From Tragulus kanchil (lineage: Eukaryota > Chordata > Mammalia > Artiodactyla > Tragulidae), in NCBI GenBank assembly GCA_022376925.1, contig JAIOJX010000027.1:19981471-20045470 (forward strand): a DNA stretch of 64,000 bases, read 5' to 3'. The notes beneath the pieces were generated by a model, which ran no database searches, was not told where the DNA came from, and saw only the letters and a list, made by a program, of their open reading frames with translations. Within the stretch, counting starts at the first letter, position 1; the number at the start of each line of letters is the position of its first letter. Below, in pieces: positions 32,867 through 43,785 of the stretch. The translations under genes and the position numbers were made by a program.

Positions 32867-34239
32867 AATGTGGTCCAGACGGGCCTCCTGGGTTTCTATC
32901 CCGCAGCCTCAGCAGCCGCTGGGCCTTTCCGTCTCCTGTTCTTAAAATCGAAACGCGGGCAAGGGAGCAAATCTCTGAGGCAGTCAGTGTTCCCCAGAGA
33001 AACAGGAACAATAGGAGAGGGAGACGGACCCATAGACAACAGGCAGACACATCGACACCTAGGTAGAAACAGACACACGCACATTCGTACCTAGACGATA
33101 CACAGATAGTAAACTGAGACTTGTCTTAAGGAACTGACTGGTGCACGTGTGATAGGAGCTGACAAGTCTAACATCCGCAGGTGGGGTCGCCTGGAAATCA
33201 GGTCGGGGTGAGACGATGGTCTCAAGACAGATGTCTGCCCTGACAAACCTCACTTCTTGCCCTCAAGGCCCTCCGCTGGTTGGATCAGGGCCCAGCCACA
33301 CTGTGAAGAGGGATCGCCTGCGCTTAAGGTCACGTGAGGGTCGGCTTTCATTTGCAGCAACGTCCAGGTGAGTGTCTGATGGAATACCAGAGCCTGGTCA
33401 CGGCGGCACAGAAAGGCTGCCACCACAGGACACGCATGAGATGCTCTAAAGTGCTTTGCAGTCTCTGCCACCCGCCCAGACGAGAACACGGAGGTCCACC
33501 TTCAAGCGACAGCTCGTGGTGGCGAGGGAGAGGGTTACCATATCCACCTCTCAGTCGCCAGTCCACTTCAGAGGCTGCTGGGGTGAGGAGGTGGACCTGA
33601 GACTCAGAAGACCTGGGTCCAAGTTCTAGCTTTATCCTCGGTGGGTGGCGGTCCAGCAGGCAGCTCGTTTTTCCTCTGCGTCTCACGAAGATGTGCAGAC
33701 ATTGACCAGAATGTTCTCCAACACCTGTCAATGACCGTCCGCCACCATCCCTGAGGACACACGCCTTCCTTACTGCCTTCAGGGACAGTGGCTGTCCGAG
33801 AACATGGCAGAGAGATCAGAGCAAATTCCAGAAGTAGGTCGATGATCGATAGAGAGAGAGAAAGAGAGCCTATGTTAAATCCATCAAGTAGAATATAAAA
33901 CTATGTAAGTAGATACGAGGGGATTTGCAAGCCACATGTTTCAAAGTTTGGACCTTGCTCTTTCTGTGTCTTTCCTACCTCCCCAGATTCTCCGAAGCTG
34001 AGCTTATTCTTGAGGAATGTGAAAGCAGAATCCAGTAAATGCCATTGCAATATCTAAATGCTTCCCTAAGCTTCAGTTCCTGTGTCACTCAGGATCTTGG
34101 CAGGAAATGCACCGACACTACTCACATTAGGTAATTTGAGGCCAGTTAGTCAAGGGATCGGTTTACAAGGTGTGGGCAGGTGCAGGAAGTGGTGAGAGGC
34201 AGCACCATCCAGAGGGGCTCCGCTGCTGCCCTCAGAAGA
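32867..34239. other. Unique sequence; weak MIR-like parts, GA microsatellite
   Basis: Single-copy. A stretch near 33600-33740 resembles an old MIR (ACCTGGGTCCAAGTTCTAGC). A short GA-rich tract lies at 33850-33867. No gene recognised. Confidence 0.35.
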
Positions 34240-34398
34240 TCAGATGCCCGTGAAGACCAGCGGGATAGGCTGAGGCGGGACTGAGCGCATCCCGAGTCCC
34301 TCGGCTCCCTCCCTCCCGTCTTCCACCAAAGCCCACCCTGGTCCGGAGCCACCTGGTAGCCAGAGGGGCCGAGAGACTTCCGATGCCGTTCATACATC

Positions 34399-34750
34399 CA
34401 ACGGTGGTGCCGGAGAAGACTCCTGAGAGTCCCTTAGACTGCAAGGAGAGCCAACCAGTCCATGCTAAAAGAAATCACCCAGGGTATTCACTGGAAGGAT
34501 GGACGCTGAAGCTGAAGCCGCAATAGTTTGGCCACCAGATGCAAAGAGCCGACTCGCAGGAAAGACCCTGATGCTGGGAAAGACGGAGGGCAGGAGGACA
34601 GGGGGCGACAGAGGATGAGACGGTTAGATGCCATCACCAAGTCAACGGACACGAATCCGAGCCGCCTCCAGGAGATGGTGAAGGACAGGGAAGCCTGGTG
34701 TGCTGCGGCCCGTGGGGCGGCGCAGAGTGGGACACGACTTAGAGACTGAT
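34399..34750 (+). mobile_element. BovB LINE 3' end (copy at 35528-35879)
   Basis: CAACGGTGGTGCCGGAGAAG, CCAACCAGTCCATGCTAAAA, and an ORF remnant encoding RQRMRRLDAITKSTDT and VKDREAWCAAARG. 5'-truncated. The second copy is the pair K duplicate. Confidence 0.9.
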
Positions 34751-35081
34751 CAGCCACACGTACAGGTCAGTGTTCTGGTGGGGCAGCGTGGCAGGGGCGC
34801 ACAGAGAAAGCCACACTCCTGGCTGGCTATTCTAACGAGGGAAAGCCCAAATTAGATTTTGAGCTCAGACATCACACATCCAATTGGATACTCAGTTGTC
34901 AATTAGTCTTTACTTTCTGCTCTATCACCAGCTGGCTCTGTGCCTTTGGGCACTCCTGTACCCCAGTCCTGGTCCCCTAATATCTTGACCAGTCAAATGA
35001 AGGTGTGTGGGGGGTCAATTATTTTCAAGGTGCCTTCGAGGTCTAACTTCCATGACTGTGAGTCTAGACTTCTGCTTAAGT

Positions 35082-35344
35082 CTTTTTTTTTTTCTGGCCT
35101 TTTTTATTGTTTATTGATTGATCGATCGATCTTCATCCATCTTTGTTCTTTGGCCTGTGTGGGCCTCCGATCGCAGTGGCCTCTCTCCCTGCAGAGCGCC
35201 GGCTCCAGGCGCATGCTGGCTCCTGATTGGGCACGTCAGTCCAGCCACTCCGCCGCACGCAGGATCCCCCTGGGCCAGGGTTCCAACTGGTACCCCTTGC
35301 ACTGCAAGGTGGACCTCTTACCCACTGGACCACCAGGGAAGCCC
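35082..35344 (-). mobile_element. CHR-type SINE, antisense, long form (copy at 36211-36473)
   Basis: Poly-T start at 35082, GGCCTGTGTGGGCCTCCGAT, CCTTGCACTGCAAGGTGGAC, and end GGACCACCAGGGAAGCCCC. Same subfamily as the sense element at 3943-4181. Confidence 0.88.
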
Positions 35345-36540
35345 CTGCCTAAGTCTTAGCCTTTCTCATCAGATGCCCGTGAAGACCAGCGGGATAGGCT
35401 GAGGCGGGACTGAGCGCATCCCGAGTCCCTCGGCTCCCTCCCTCCCGTCTTCCACCAAAGCCCACCCTGGTCCGGAGCCACCTGGTAGCCAGAGGGGCCG
35501 AGAGACTTCCGATGCCGTTCATACATCCAACGGTGGTGCCGGAGAAGACTCCTGAGAGTCCCTTAGACTGCAAGGAGAGCCAACCAGTCCATGCTAAAAG
35601 AAATCACCCAGGGTATTCACTGGAAGGATGGACGCTGAAGCTGAAGCCGCAATAGTTTGGCCACCAGATGCAAAGAGCCGACTCGCAGGAAAGACCCTGA
35701 TGCTGGGAAAGACGGAGGGCAGGAGGACAGGGGGCGACAGAGGATGAGACGGTTAGATGCCATCACCAAGTCAACGGACACGAATCCGAGCCGCCTCCAG
35801 GAGATGGTGAAGGACAGGGAAGCCTGGTGTGCTGCGGCCCGTGGGGCGGCGCAGAGTGGGACACGACTTAGAGACTGATCAGCCACACGTACAGGTCAGT
35901 GTTCTGGTGGGGCAGCGTGGCAGGGGCGCACAGAGAAAGCCACACTCCTGGCTGGCTATTCTAACGAGGGAAAGCCCAAATTAGATTTTGAGCTCAGACA
36001 TCACACATCCAATTGGATACTCAGTTGTCAATTAGTCTTTACTTTCTGCTCTATCACCAGCTGGCTCTGTGCCTTTGGGCACTCCTGTACCCCAGTCCTG
36101 GTCCCCTAATATCTTGACCAGTCAAATGAAGGTGTGTGGGGGGTCAATTATTTTCAAGGTGCCTTCGAGGTCTAACTTCCATGACTGTGAGTCTAGACTT
36201 CTGCTTAAGTCTTTTTTTTTTTCTGGCCTTTTTTATTGTTTATTGATTGATCGATCGATCTTCATCCATCTTTGTTCTTTGGCCTGTGTGGGCCTCCGAT
36301 CGCAGTGGCCTCTCTCCCTGCAGAGCGCCGGCTCCAGGCGCATGCTGGCTCCTGATTGGGCACGTCAGTCCAGCCACTCCGCCGCACGCAGGATCCCCCT
36401 GGGCCAGGGTTCCAACTGGTACCCCTTGCACTGCAAGGTGGACCTCTTACCCACTGGACCACCAGGGAAGCCCCTGCCTAAGTCTTAGCCTTTCTCATGG
36501 CTGGTGACTGTTCAGGACAGCTATTAGCTCATTGCAGCAA

Positions 36541-36672
36541 AGAAACAACCAACATATATGTACATGCGTGGCCAAGTCCCTTCACTGTTCACTTGAAACT
36601 ATTGCTAATTGGCTATACGTCAATACAAAACGTTTTTGGTGCTAAAAAAGAAATACAAACATTTTTAAAAAA
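36541..36672 (+). mobile_element. L1 3' terminus
   Basis: CAAGTCCCTTCACTGTTCAC, GAAACTATTGCTAATTGGCT, ATACGTCAATACAAAACG and an A-rich tail match the L1 3' UTR end. Confidence 0.75.
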
Positions 36673-36712
36673 GAACTAACATGGATGAACTAGCGTAGAC
36701 CATGTGTCTGCA

Positions 36713-36913
36713 GGGCTTGCCCTGTGGTTCAGTGGTAAAGAATCCACCTGCCAATGCAGGAGACGTGGGTTTGATCCCTGGGTCAGGAAGATCCCCTGGA
36801 GGAGGAATTGGCAACCCACTCCAGTCTCCTTGCCTGAGAAATCCCATGGACGAAGGAGCCTGGCCGGCTATGGTGCAAGGGGTCGCAATGAGTCAGACAT
36901 GACTGAGCAACTA
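36713..36913 (+). mobile_element. Bov-tA SINE, full length
   Basis: GGGCTTGCCCTGTGGTTCAG through CCAATGCAGGAGACGTGGGT and CCACTCCAGTCTCCTTGCCT to GACATGACTGAGCAACTAGG. Confidence 0.93.
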
Positions 36914-37470
36914 GGACTTTGAACCAAAAGTACCCAAAAGCTGAGGCACCATCTAACTTTGGAAGGGTACAGAGGTGTAAGTCCCAAAGAAGCTGTAGTT
37001 GTGATCCCAATGGCTTAAAATAATCACTCCCACCATCTTTCCGGCAGACTTTTGGTTTCAGTATACTGTGAGTTTGCTTAAAGGCAAGAATTTTATCATG
37101 CATGTCCTTCTAAAGTGTTATACTTCTACTGAGTAAGGCACCCAGCACAATGAGACATGGAACGAAGCCCACCAGCTGAAGAAACTGATACTGAAAAAGG
37201 AAGCACGTCATACAAGTGGGAGCCTTTCTGGCATGAAAGAAGCCCCCCAGAAAGGCAGGGCATCACTGGAGACTGAGTCACGCTGGGTTAAGTCTGAGCC
37301 AAGACGAGGTCCTCAGTTACCCATCTTCCCAGGAATTAGAGCTCAGAAAGAATGGATTAAAAGATCTGACTAATTCTTCTCTGTGTTGAGTTGATTTTTG
37401 TTTTCAGGTGTAATTTGAGTGTCCTGTGTATTCTCAGCATTCGACCCTCGGGACCACGGAGATGAGAAGC
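36914..37470. other. Unique sequence, no gene seen
   Basis: Mixed, AT-balanced single-copy sequence between SINEs. Only short open frames. Confidence 0.4.
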
Positions 37471-37528
37471 GCCTTCTTGCCCCCGGGCTTCCTAGAGGAT
37501 AAACAAGGGATGAAACAGTAGCTGACCG

Positions 37529-37730
37529 TGGGCGTCCCTGGTGGCTCAGACGGTAAAGAATCCTCCCGCAACGCAGGAGGCCGGGTTCAATCCCTGGGTC
37601 GGGAAGAGCCCTGGAGAAGGGCATGGCCACCCACTCTAGTACTCTTGCCTGGAGAATCCCACGGACAGAGGAGCCCGGCGGGCTGCCATCCAGGGGGTCG
37701 CACAGAGTTGGCTATAGCTGAAGGGCTAAC
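37529..37730 (+). mobile_element. Bov-tA SINE (copy at 38633-38834)
   Basis: GGGCGTCCCTGGTGGCTCAG, GAGGCCGGGTTCAATCCCTG, TACTCTTGCCTGGAGAATCC. The second copy is the pair L duplicate. Confidence 0.93.
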
Positions 37731-37903
37731 ACTTCCACTTTCACTGAATCAATTGCATTGGGGGATGGGCACTGATTCCGCAAGTAATAAATTCTCGTTT
37801 GTGAGTGTCCAGGAAGGCTTTGGCAATGCAGAGCCAACGCCGCGCACGGGGGAGAGCAGGTGATGGGGGACAGCAAAGCAGCTCTTAGATAAAGATGGAG
37901 CGC

Positions 37904-38069
37904 GGGGCTTCCCTGGCAGCCCAGTGGCTCAGACTCCACACTCCCAACACGGGGGGCCCGGGCTCCATCCCTGGTTGGGGAATGGGACCCCACAGGCCAC
38001 AACTAAGAGTGTGTATGCCGCAACTAACGCCTGGTACAGCCAGCTCAATAAATTACCTAAGAAAAAGGG
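37904..38069 (+). mobile_element. CHR-type SINE (copy at 39008-39174)
   Basis: GGGCTTCCCTGGCAGCCCAG, CCATCCCTGGTTGGGGAATG, ending CAATAAATTACCTAAG. The duplicate has one extra C in a C-run. Confidence 0.85.
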
Positions 38070-38569
38070 AGGAAGAGAGACGCCCTGTGCCGAGGGAGTG
38101 AAGGGAGCCCGACACCAGCAGAGGGAGAGATGACGTCCTGGGAACCAAGTAGGGAGGGGGGCCAGGACTCCCGGAGCCGGAGCTGGAGCGCGTGGCCCTG
38201 GAGGCTCTGGACGGGCACGAGAGACAAGCAAGCGTTGACCAGTGTGGACGAATGACCAGGCGCCTCTCGATACACAGTCGAGTCCGGTGTGGTAGACACG
38301 TGACATGGAAGGACCGTGCTTCGCGGGCCCTGAAATTGGATCCGGCTCCAAGGAAAAGAGTAAGGGGTGAGGAGACTTAAAATGCCCTGGAGGAATGAGG
38401 CCACAAGAAAACCGAGTCGTAGTTCACGCATTTCTGAATTTGCAAACAGAGGTTCGCGCTGCCCCTGAGCCAGGCATCGCTCCGGGACAGACCCCTGCCC
38501 ACCTGTCTCTTCTCACAGCACAGCGTGGTCGGCCTCCCTCCTTATCTCAAAAGCCTGCAAGAGGTCGAA
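38070..38569. other. Unique sequence, no gene seen
   Basis: Overlapping antisense frames of 124-140 codons, open in both copies, match no family I know. Repeated at 39175-39669. Confidence 0.4.
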
Positions 38570-39669
38570 AGGAAAGGCCTTTTGCCCCAGGCTTCCTAGA
38601 GGATAAACAAGGGATGAAACAGTAGCTGACCGTGGGCGTCCCTGGTGGCTCAGACGGTAAAGAATCCTCCCGCAACGCAGGAGGCCGGGTTCAATCCCTG
38701 GGTCGGGAAGAGCCCTGGAGAAGGGCATGGCCACCCACTCTAGTACTCTTGCCTGGAGAATCCCACGGACAGAGGAGCCCGGCGGGCTGCCATCCAGGGG
38801 GTCGCACAGAGTTGGCTATAGCTGAAGGGCTAACACTTCCACTTTCACTGAATCAATTGCATTGGGGGATGGGCACTGATTCCGCAAGTAATAAATTCTC
38901 GTTTGTGAGTGTCCAGGAAGGCTTTGGCAATGCAGAGCCAACGCCGCGCACGGGGGAGAGCAGGTGATGGGGGACAGCAAAGCAGCTCTTAGATAAAGAT
39001 GGAGCGCGGGGCTTCCCTGGCAGCCCAGTGGCTCAGACTCCACACTCCCAACACGGGGGGCCCGGGCTCCATCCCTGGTTGGGGAATGGGACCCCCACAG
39101 GCCACAACTAAGAGTGTGTATGCCGCAACTAACGCCTGGTACAGCCAGCTCAATAAATTACCTAAGAAAAAGGGAGGAAGAGAGACGCCCTGTGCCGAGG
39201 GAGTGAAGGGAGCCCGACACCAGCAGAGGGAGAGATGACGTCCTGGGAACCAAGTAGGGAGGGGGGCCAGGACTCCCGGAGCCGGAGCTGGAGCGCGTGG
39301 CCCTGGAGGCTCTGGACGGGCACGAGAGACAAGCAAGCGTTGACCAGTGTGGACGAATGACCAGGCGCCTCTCGATACACAGTCGAGTCCGGTGTGGTAG
39401 ACACGTGACATGGAAGGACCGTGCTTCGCGGGCCCTGAAATTGGATCCGGCTCCAAGGAAAAGAGTAAGGGGTGAGGAGACTTAAAATGCCCTGGAGGAA
39501 TGAGGCCACAAGAAAACCGAGTCGTAGTTCACGCATTTCTGAATTTGCAAACAGAGGTTCGCGCCTGCCCCCTGAGCCAGGCATCGCTCCGGGACAGACC
39601 CCTGCCCACCTGTCTCTTCTCACAGCACACCGTGCTCACCCTCCCCTCCTTATCTCAAAAGCCTGCAAG

Positions 39670-40159
39670 CTCCTGCCCCACGGGCGCCTCTGTCTCCCAG
39701 GAAGGCTCCCCTGCATCCCCGCGCACTGCGTGCTCACAGGGGCTGCGCGGTGGGGCCGGCTCCCTCGGCATCTCGGTCTTCAACAGGCCCCGGAGAAGGA
39801 CAGCAGCTCCGGTGACCAGACCAGCCCAGCCGGATTCAGAGGGAAACGCTGGGGCAGGAAGGAGGCTCAACGAGGGAGGGACACTCCCTGCCACCCACCC
39901 GGTCCTGGGAACACCGTATCTGGGGTTTGTTTGGCCACCCAAGGTGCTGGGCTCTGCCAGACCTGATAACCATTCCGGTCTGACAGGCACCCCCGGGCCC
40001 CTGGAATGCGCCTCGGCCCACCTGGTAGTTCTGTTTTCCTTTTCCTCCTAGAGCCCCTGGGCTGCTGGTTTCCCCTCGACAACCAGCCTGCCCTGCCCCA
40101 CCCCACCACTTCCACAGCGGGCTCAGGAGAGGTCACCAGCTGGCCTACAGGACACTCTG
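39670..40159. other. GC-rich unique sequence, no gene recognised
   Basis: Two sense frames (164 and 183 codons) and an antisense one (111) are open together here. This is expected in stop-poor GC-rich DNA. No conserved motif seen. Confidence 0.4.
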
Positions 40160-40169
40160 CCATGGTGAT

Positions 40170-40437
40170 TTTTTTTTTTTTTACAATTTTTGGGGGGCCT
40201 CTTTTTTATTGACTTTTTATCCATTTATTCTTTGGCCCGTGTGGGCCTCCCATCGCAGTGGCCTCTGTTGTCGCAGAGCACCGGCTCTGGGCGCATGTGC
40301 TCCAGAGCGCCGGCTCCTGATTGGACACACCGGTCCAGCCGCTCCACGGCACGTGGGATCTTCCCAGGCCAGGGACCGAACCGGTGCCCCTTTCACTGCA
40401 AAGTGGACTTCTTACCCACTGGACCACCAGGGAAGGC
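40170..40437 (-). mobile_element. CHR-type SINE, antisense, with perfect 10-bp TSD
   Basis: Poly-T at 40170-40182, GGCCCGTGTGGGCCTCCCAT, CTTACCCACTGGACCACCAG, GGAAGGC. The flanking CCATGGTGAT occurs at 40160-40169 and 40438-40447. This intact target-site duplication defines the insertion exactly and suggests a relatively young copy. Confidence 0.92.
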
Positions 40438-40476
40438 CCATGGTGATGTTTTTAGCTCTTAATATCTTGGAAGCAA

Positions 40477-40590
40477 GAGTTCCCTGACTGCCCATGATTA
40501 AGATTCCCTGCATCCCAAGCAGGGGGTGCGGGTTCCATTCCCGGTCAGGCAACTAGCATCCTACATGCCACAGGGGTGACCTTAAAAAAG
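40477..40590 (+). mobile_element. CHR-type SINE, short
   Basis: GAGTTCCCTGACTGCCCATG, GGTTCCATTCCCGGTCAGGC, ending CTTAAAAAAG. Confidence 0.75.
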
Positions 40591-40604
40591 CCTGTAGAAT
40601 GAAC

Positions 40605-40817
40605 GGGGCTTCCTCCATGGTGGTGATTCAGTGGAAAGAAGCTGCCTGCAGTGCAGGAGACAGAGGAAATGTGATTTGATCCCTGGATCGGGAAGATCCC
40701 CTGGAGAAGGGCACGGCACCCGACTCAAGTAATTGCTGCCTAGAGAATTCCATGAAGAGGCCTGGCAGGCTACAGTCTATAGGGTCCCAAAGAGTCGGAC
40801 ACGACTGAGTGACTAAC
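40605..40817 (+). mobile_element. Bov-tA SINE
   Basis: GGGGCTTCCTCCATGGTGGT, GATCGGGAAGATCCCCTGGA, GGACACGACTGAGTGACTAA. Confidence 0.92.
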
Positions 40818-41620
40818 CCTTTCCCTTTCTCCTTCCCCAAAACACACGTCTGTTTTTCCACAATGTTGTCGGAGCACCTGGGATGCTCTGTTAGGAAAGG
40901 GGGACCCGCCCTGAGAGGATTGACAAGATTTCTGCTCCCAGAGAATGCACACAGTAGCCCAGAAGGGCAGAGCCAGAGAGGAGCCCCCTGGTCATCCTTC
41001 GAGGAGGATTCCCTGTCTGGTTGAGAGAGGAACGCGGCCACTAGCATCTCAGAAGTCCTTTCAGGTCACAGGCTGAGGTCGTGCTCTCCGGGGGCGGCCC
41101 TGGTCCACGGCTGAGCAAGGCGAGGGGCAAGGACCCAACCACGGCCATCCACAGGGACCCCCCAGGGGGCAGCCTCTGCTCCGGAGCCCCTCACAGGCGG
41201 CAGAGACTTCTTAGATCTCCGCATGCCCGTGGCTCCTCTCGCCCAAGCCAACTTCCTCCCCGTCCTCCTCTAGGGGTGCTCCCATTGTAGCACCTGCTTC
41301 CTGGAGAGCCCATCTCGTACTTGGGGGAGGGGGTCGTGCAGATCAGGGTGATCGCCAGTAAGGACCTGCGCTGTGGACAGAGAACCGAGCAAAAGGGTAC
41401 GGCTTGACTAGGCAGGCTAGGACAAGGTCCACACGGCGCCCGGTGCCCCCACCTTCTCTGCGAAGGTGGCCATGGAGCCGAGACCTGACGGAGGAATCAG
41501 CCCTGCTCGGGGACTCGGGGAAGGCAGGCCAGGCCGTGTGTGCAGAAGAAGTGTGTCAGAGGTAGGAGAGGAGGACGGTGGCTGGAGCACGGGGGTGAGG
41601 CCGGGAGCCCAGGGGGCGTC
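40818..41620. other. GC-rich unique sequence, no gene seen
   Basis: Single-copy sequence with short frames. Nothing recognised apart from general GC richness. Confidence 0.4.
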
Positions 41621-41624
41621 ACGG

Positions 41625-42070
41625 GGGAGTCACAGTGTTGCCTGCAAGAGTTCAAGAGAAATTGATCAGAGGGCAGCCAGAAAGTCCAGGCAAGGCTTTA
41701 CTGGGGCCCCAGCTGCACAAGAAGAGAGCAAACGCAAGCAGGTTCCTTGCTTGTTCTTCAAGGGGAGGTCAGAGGGGCTCTTTATATGGGGTGAGGGCAG
41801 GGCCGTGTCTGGGGTCAGGCTGAGGGGCGGCTTGGTGCTGCTCTGGGCAGGGGGCGTGCGCCGGAACCTGCTTTCGCTCCCGACCCCCTGGTTTTGCTCC
41901 AGGCTCCTCAGAAGTGGCAGCTGGGTTTTGTTTTGGTGTTTGGGGGTCTCTTTGTATCTTCTGGGTACAGACTTTGCCCTAGCTGAGTGTGCACAGGGTT
42001 ATTTTTAGTCCCGTGCGGTTTCTTTGTATCAACATTTTGTTGCTCGAGGAGAGCCGTGTCCCGGTGCAAG
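41625..42070 (-). mobile_element. Possible solo LTR of an endogenous retrovirus
   Basis: Read on the minus strand there is a TATA-like TATAAAG (41786 to 41780), about 80 bases later an AGTAAA polyadenylation-like signal (41703 to 41698) followed by GCCTTGCC, and then pyrimidine-rich sequence. This order resembles U3-R-U5 of a gammaretrovirus-like LTR. No internal viral gene is adjacent. Ends and family are undetermined. Confidence 0.35.
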
Positions 42071-42637
42071 CGCCGCAGCAGAGGGTCCTCGGGTCTCAGC
42101 TTGTCTCAGCAGGAGATGGGCCCGTGGGCCTGACCGCACCTTGTGCATCTCACCCACGAGTCGTACACTCAGAGGATGTGCCGTGGTCCCCTAGGCAAAC
42201 CCAGATGCGACGAAACCACAAAACATGGCAATCGATTGTCATTAAAACAGAACTTGGGATGCATTAGCAAGAGCTGCCTACCCAATCTGGGCTGTGCCCA
42301 AGACGAGACAGGTGGGGAAGGGCCAGTTTCGGCCGCTAAAACCCCTACAGGGAGGCAAAAGAGTGAAAGCCGTGTTGCTCTACTGTATCCACTCTAGTTT
42401 GTTTTTAAAAAGTGAATCACTCGCAAACCTCAGGATGTTATTCGTAGCAAGTCACCCGCTCCCCTCCTCAGATGTGAGGATGACACATCCACACGTCACT
42501 CCTCCCTGAGTGGGAGCGGCTTGCCTAGAGCCAAGTTGGGGTTAGAGGGTGGGCGGGGTTTCCTGAGACGCTAAAGGGGCCCCCTACCCCTACCTGAACT
42601 CCTGAGACTTGGGAGGAATTTCAGAGAGCCTTTCCCT
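42071..42637. other. Unique sequence, no gene seen
   Basis: Mixed single-copy sequence. The nearest open frames are under 95 codons. Confidence 0.35.
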
Positions 42638-43285
42638 GTGGTTCTCAGATATTTACAGTTAGAGGGGAGTGCGATTGGCATCTAGCGGGTAGGAGTCGGT
42701 GGCTGTTGTTGCCCAATGTGGGTAAGTCATGTCCAGCTCTTTGGAACTCTGTGGACTGCAGCTAGGCTCCTCTGTCCTCCCCTGTCTGCCAGAATGTGCT
42801 CCAATTCAGGTCCACTGAGTCGGTGATGCTACCCAACCATCTCATCCTGTGTCGCCCTCTTCTCCTCCTGCTTTCGATATTTCCCAGCACCAGGGTTTTT
42901 TCCAATGAGTTGGCTCTTCCCATCAGGTGGTCAGAGTATTGCAGCTTCAGCATCAGTCCTTCCAGTGAATATTCAGGGTTGATATCCTTTAGGATCGACT
43001 GGCTTGATCTTGCTGCCTCTCAGGAGTCCTTCCGAAAGCATCAGCTCTGGTGCTCAGCCTTCCTTACAGTCCAGCTCTCACATCCAGTGTATGACCACTG
43101 GAAAGGCCATAGCTTTGACTATACGGACTTTTGTTGGCAAAGTTGACGTCTTTGCCTTTTCGTACACTGTCTAGGTCTGTCATAGCTTTCCTTCCAAGGA
43201 GACAGCATCTTTTAATTTCATGGCTGCTAGGAGCCGGGGATGCTGCCAAGAATGTTCCCACAGGACATCCAGCCCCCCACACACA
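42638..43285 (+). mobile_element. MER5A (hAT-Charlie) remnant split by BovB
   Basis: Left part at 42638-42703 has GTGGTTCTCAG and GGCATCTAGCGGGTAGGAGT. Right part at 43228-43285 has GGAGCCGGGGATGCTGCC and CACAGGACATCCAGCCCCCC, which follow on in the MER5A consensus. BovB sits between. Confidence 0.7.
42704..43227 (-). mobile_element. BovB LINE 3' end, antisense, longest copy
   Basis: Runs from the tail TGTTGTTGCCCAATGTGGGT through CCATCTCATCCTGTGTCGCC and TATGACCACTGGAAAGGCCA to TTTTAATTTCATGGCTGC. The antisense frame encodes RRRRGRHRMRWLGSITDSVD, the BovB ORF C-terminus. Similar strings TAGGAGTCGGTGGCTG (42690) and TAGGAGCCGGGGATGCTG (43228) are a probable target-site duplication. Confidence 0.9.
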
Positions 43286-43589
43286 GTGGTCTGAGCTCAG
43301 ACACCCACAGTGCAGCGGGGGAGGACGCCTCCCTCCAGGCAGGGTTCTCCGGGGTGGACTCCCCAGCCAGCAGTGTCAGCTTTACCTGGGAACCTCAGGA
43401 AGGCGAATCCCTGGGCCTCATCCCCAACTTTCTGAACTTTCTATCCCAGCTGGCTCTTTCTTTCAGTGATTGCAGAAAAAACCTCAGACAAAACCTCTTC
43501 AGGAATTCACAGTATTGATCCGGAAGAGGTCCCCTCGTCACCTTCCTCATCAGGATCCCAAAATTAGAGCCAATACAAGTGGAAGCAAT
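43286..43589. other. Unique sequence, no gene seen
   Basis: Mixed sequence between two MER5A copies. A 112-codon sense frame crossing in from 43131 is partly antisense BovB and not a gene. Confidence 0.4.
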
Positions 43590-43785
43590 TCTGCCTTCTT
43601 TCTGGGGGACATGTGACAATATCTGGACACATTTTGGGTTGTCACATAGTCAGGGGAAGGGGTGCTCCTAGCTGCGGGTGAGTGGAGGCCAGAGATGCCA
43701 CTAAACTCCTGATAACGCCCAGGAGGGCCCCACCGCCAAGAACGGTCCGGCCCCAAACGTCAACATGCCGGGCAGAGCTGGAGGA
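43590..43785 (+). mobile_element. MER5A (hAT-Charlie) element
   Basis: GGGGGACATGTGACAATATC, GGACACATTTTGGGTTGTCA, GTGGAGGCCAGAGATGCCAC, CCAAACGTCAACATGCC follow the MER5A consensus in order. Confidence 0.78.

Larger units (their letters stand above)
34240..36498. repeat. Tandem duplicate pair K (period 1129 bp)
   Basis: Copy 1 is 34239-35369 and copy 2 is 35368-36498, joined by a short ATC overlap. I find no difference between copies, including the T10 run and TCGATCGATC inside the SINE. Perfect identity at this length fits a technical or extremely recent duplicate. Confidence 0.94.
37471..39669. repeat. Tandem duplicate pair L (period 1104 bp)
   Basis: Copy 1 is about 37471-38561 and copy 2 about 38570-39669. 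The left end of copy 2 is altered (CCTTTTGCCCCAGGCTTCC against CCTTCTTGCCCCCGGGCTTCC). Copy 2 has an extra C near 39093. The last ~110 bases of copy 1 lose bases (GCGCTGCCCCTGAG against GCGCCTGCCCCCTGAG; CTCCCTCCTTA against CTCCCCTCCTTA) and have substitutions near 38523-38531. Confidence 0.94.

Noticed and set aside
42762..42953. 63-codon frame with an RMRWLGSITDSVD motif
   Set aside because: Recognised as the decayed BovB reverse-transcriptase C-terminus, not a host gene. Annotated as a mobile element.
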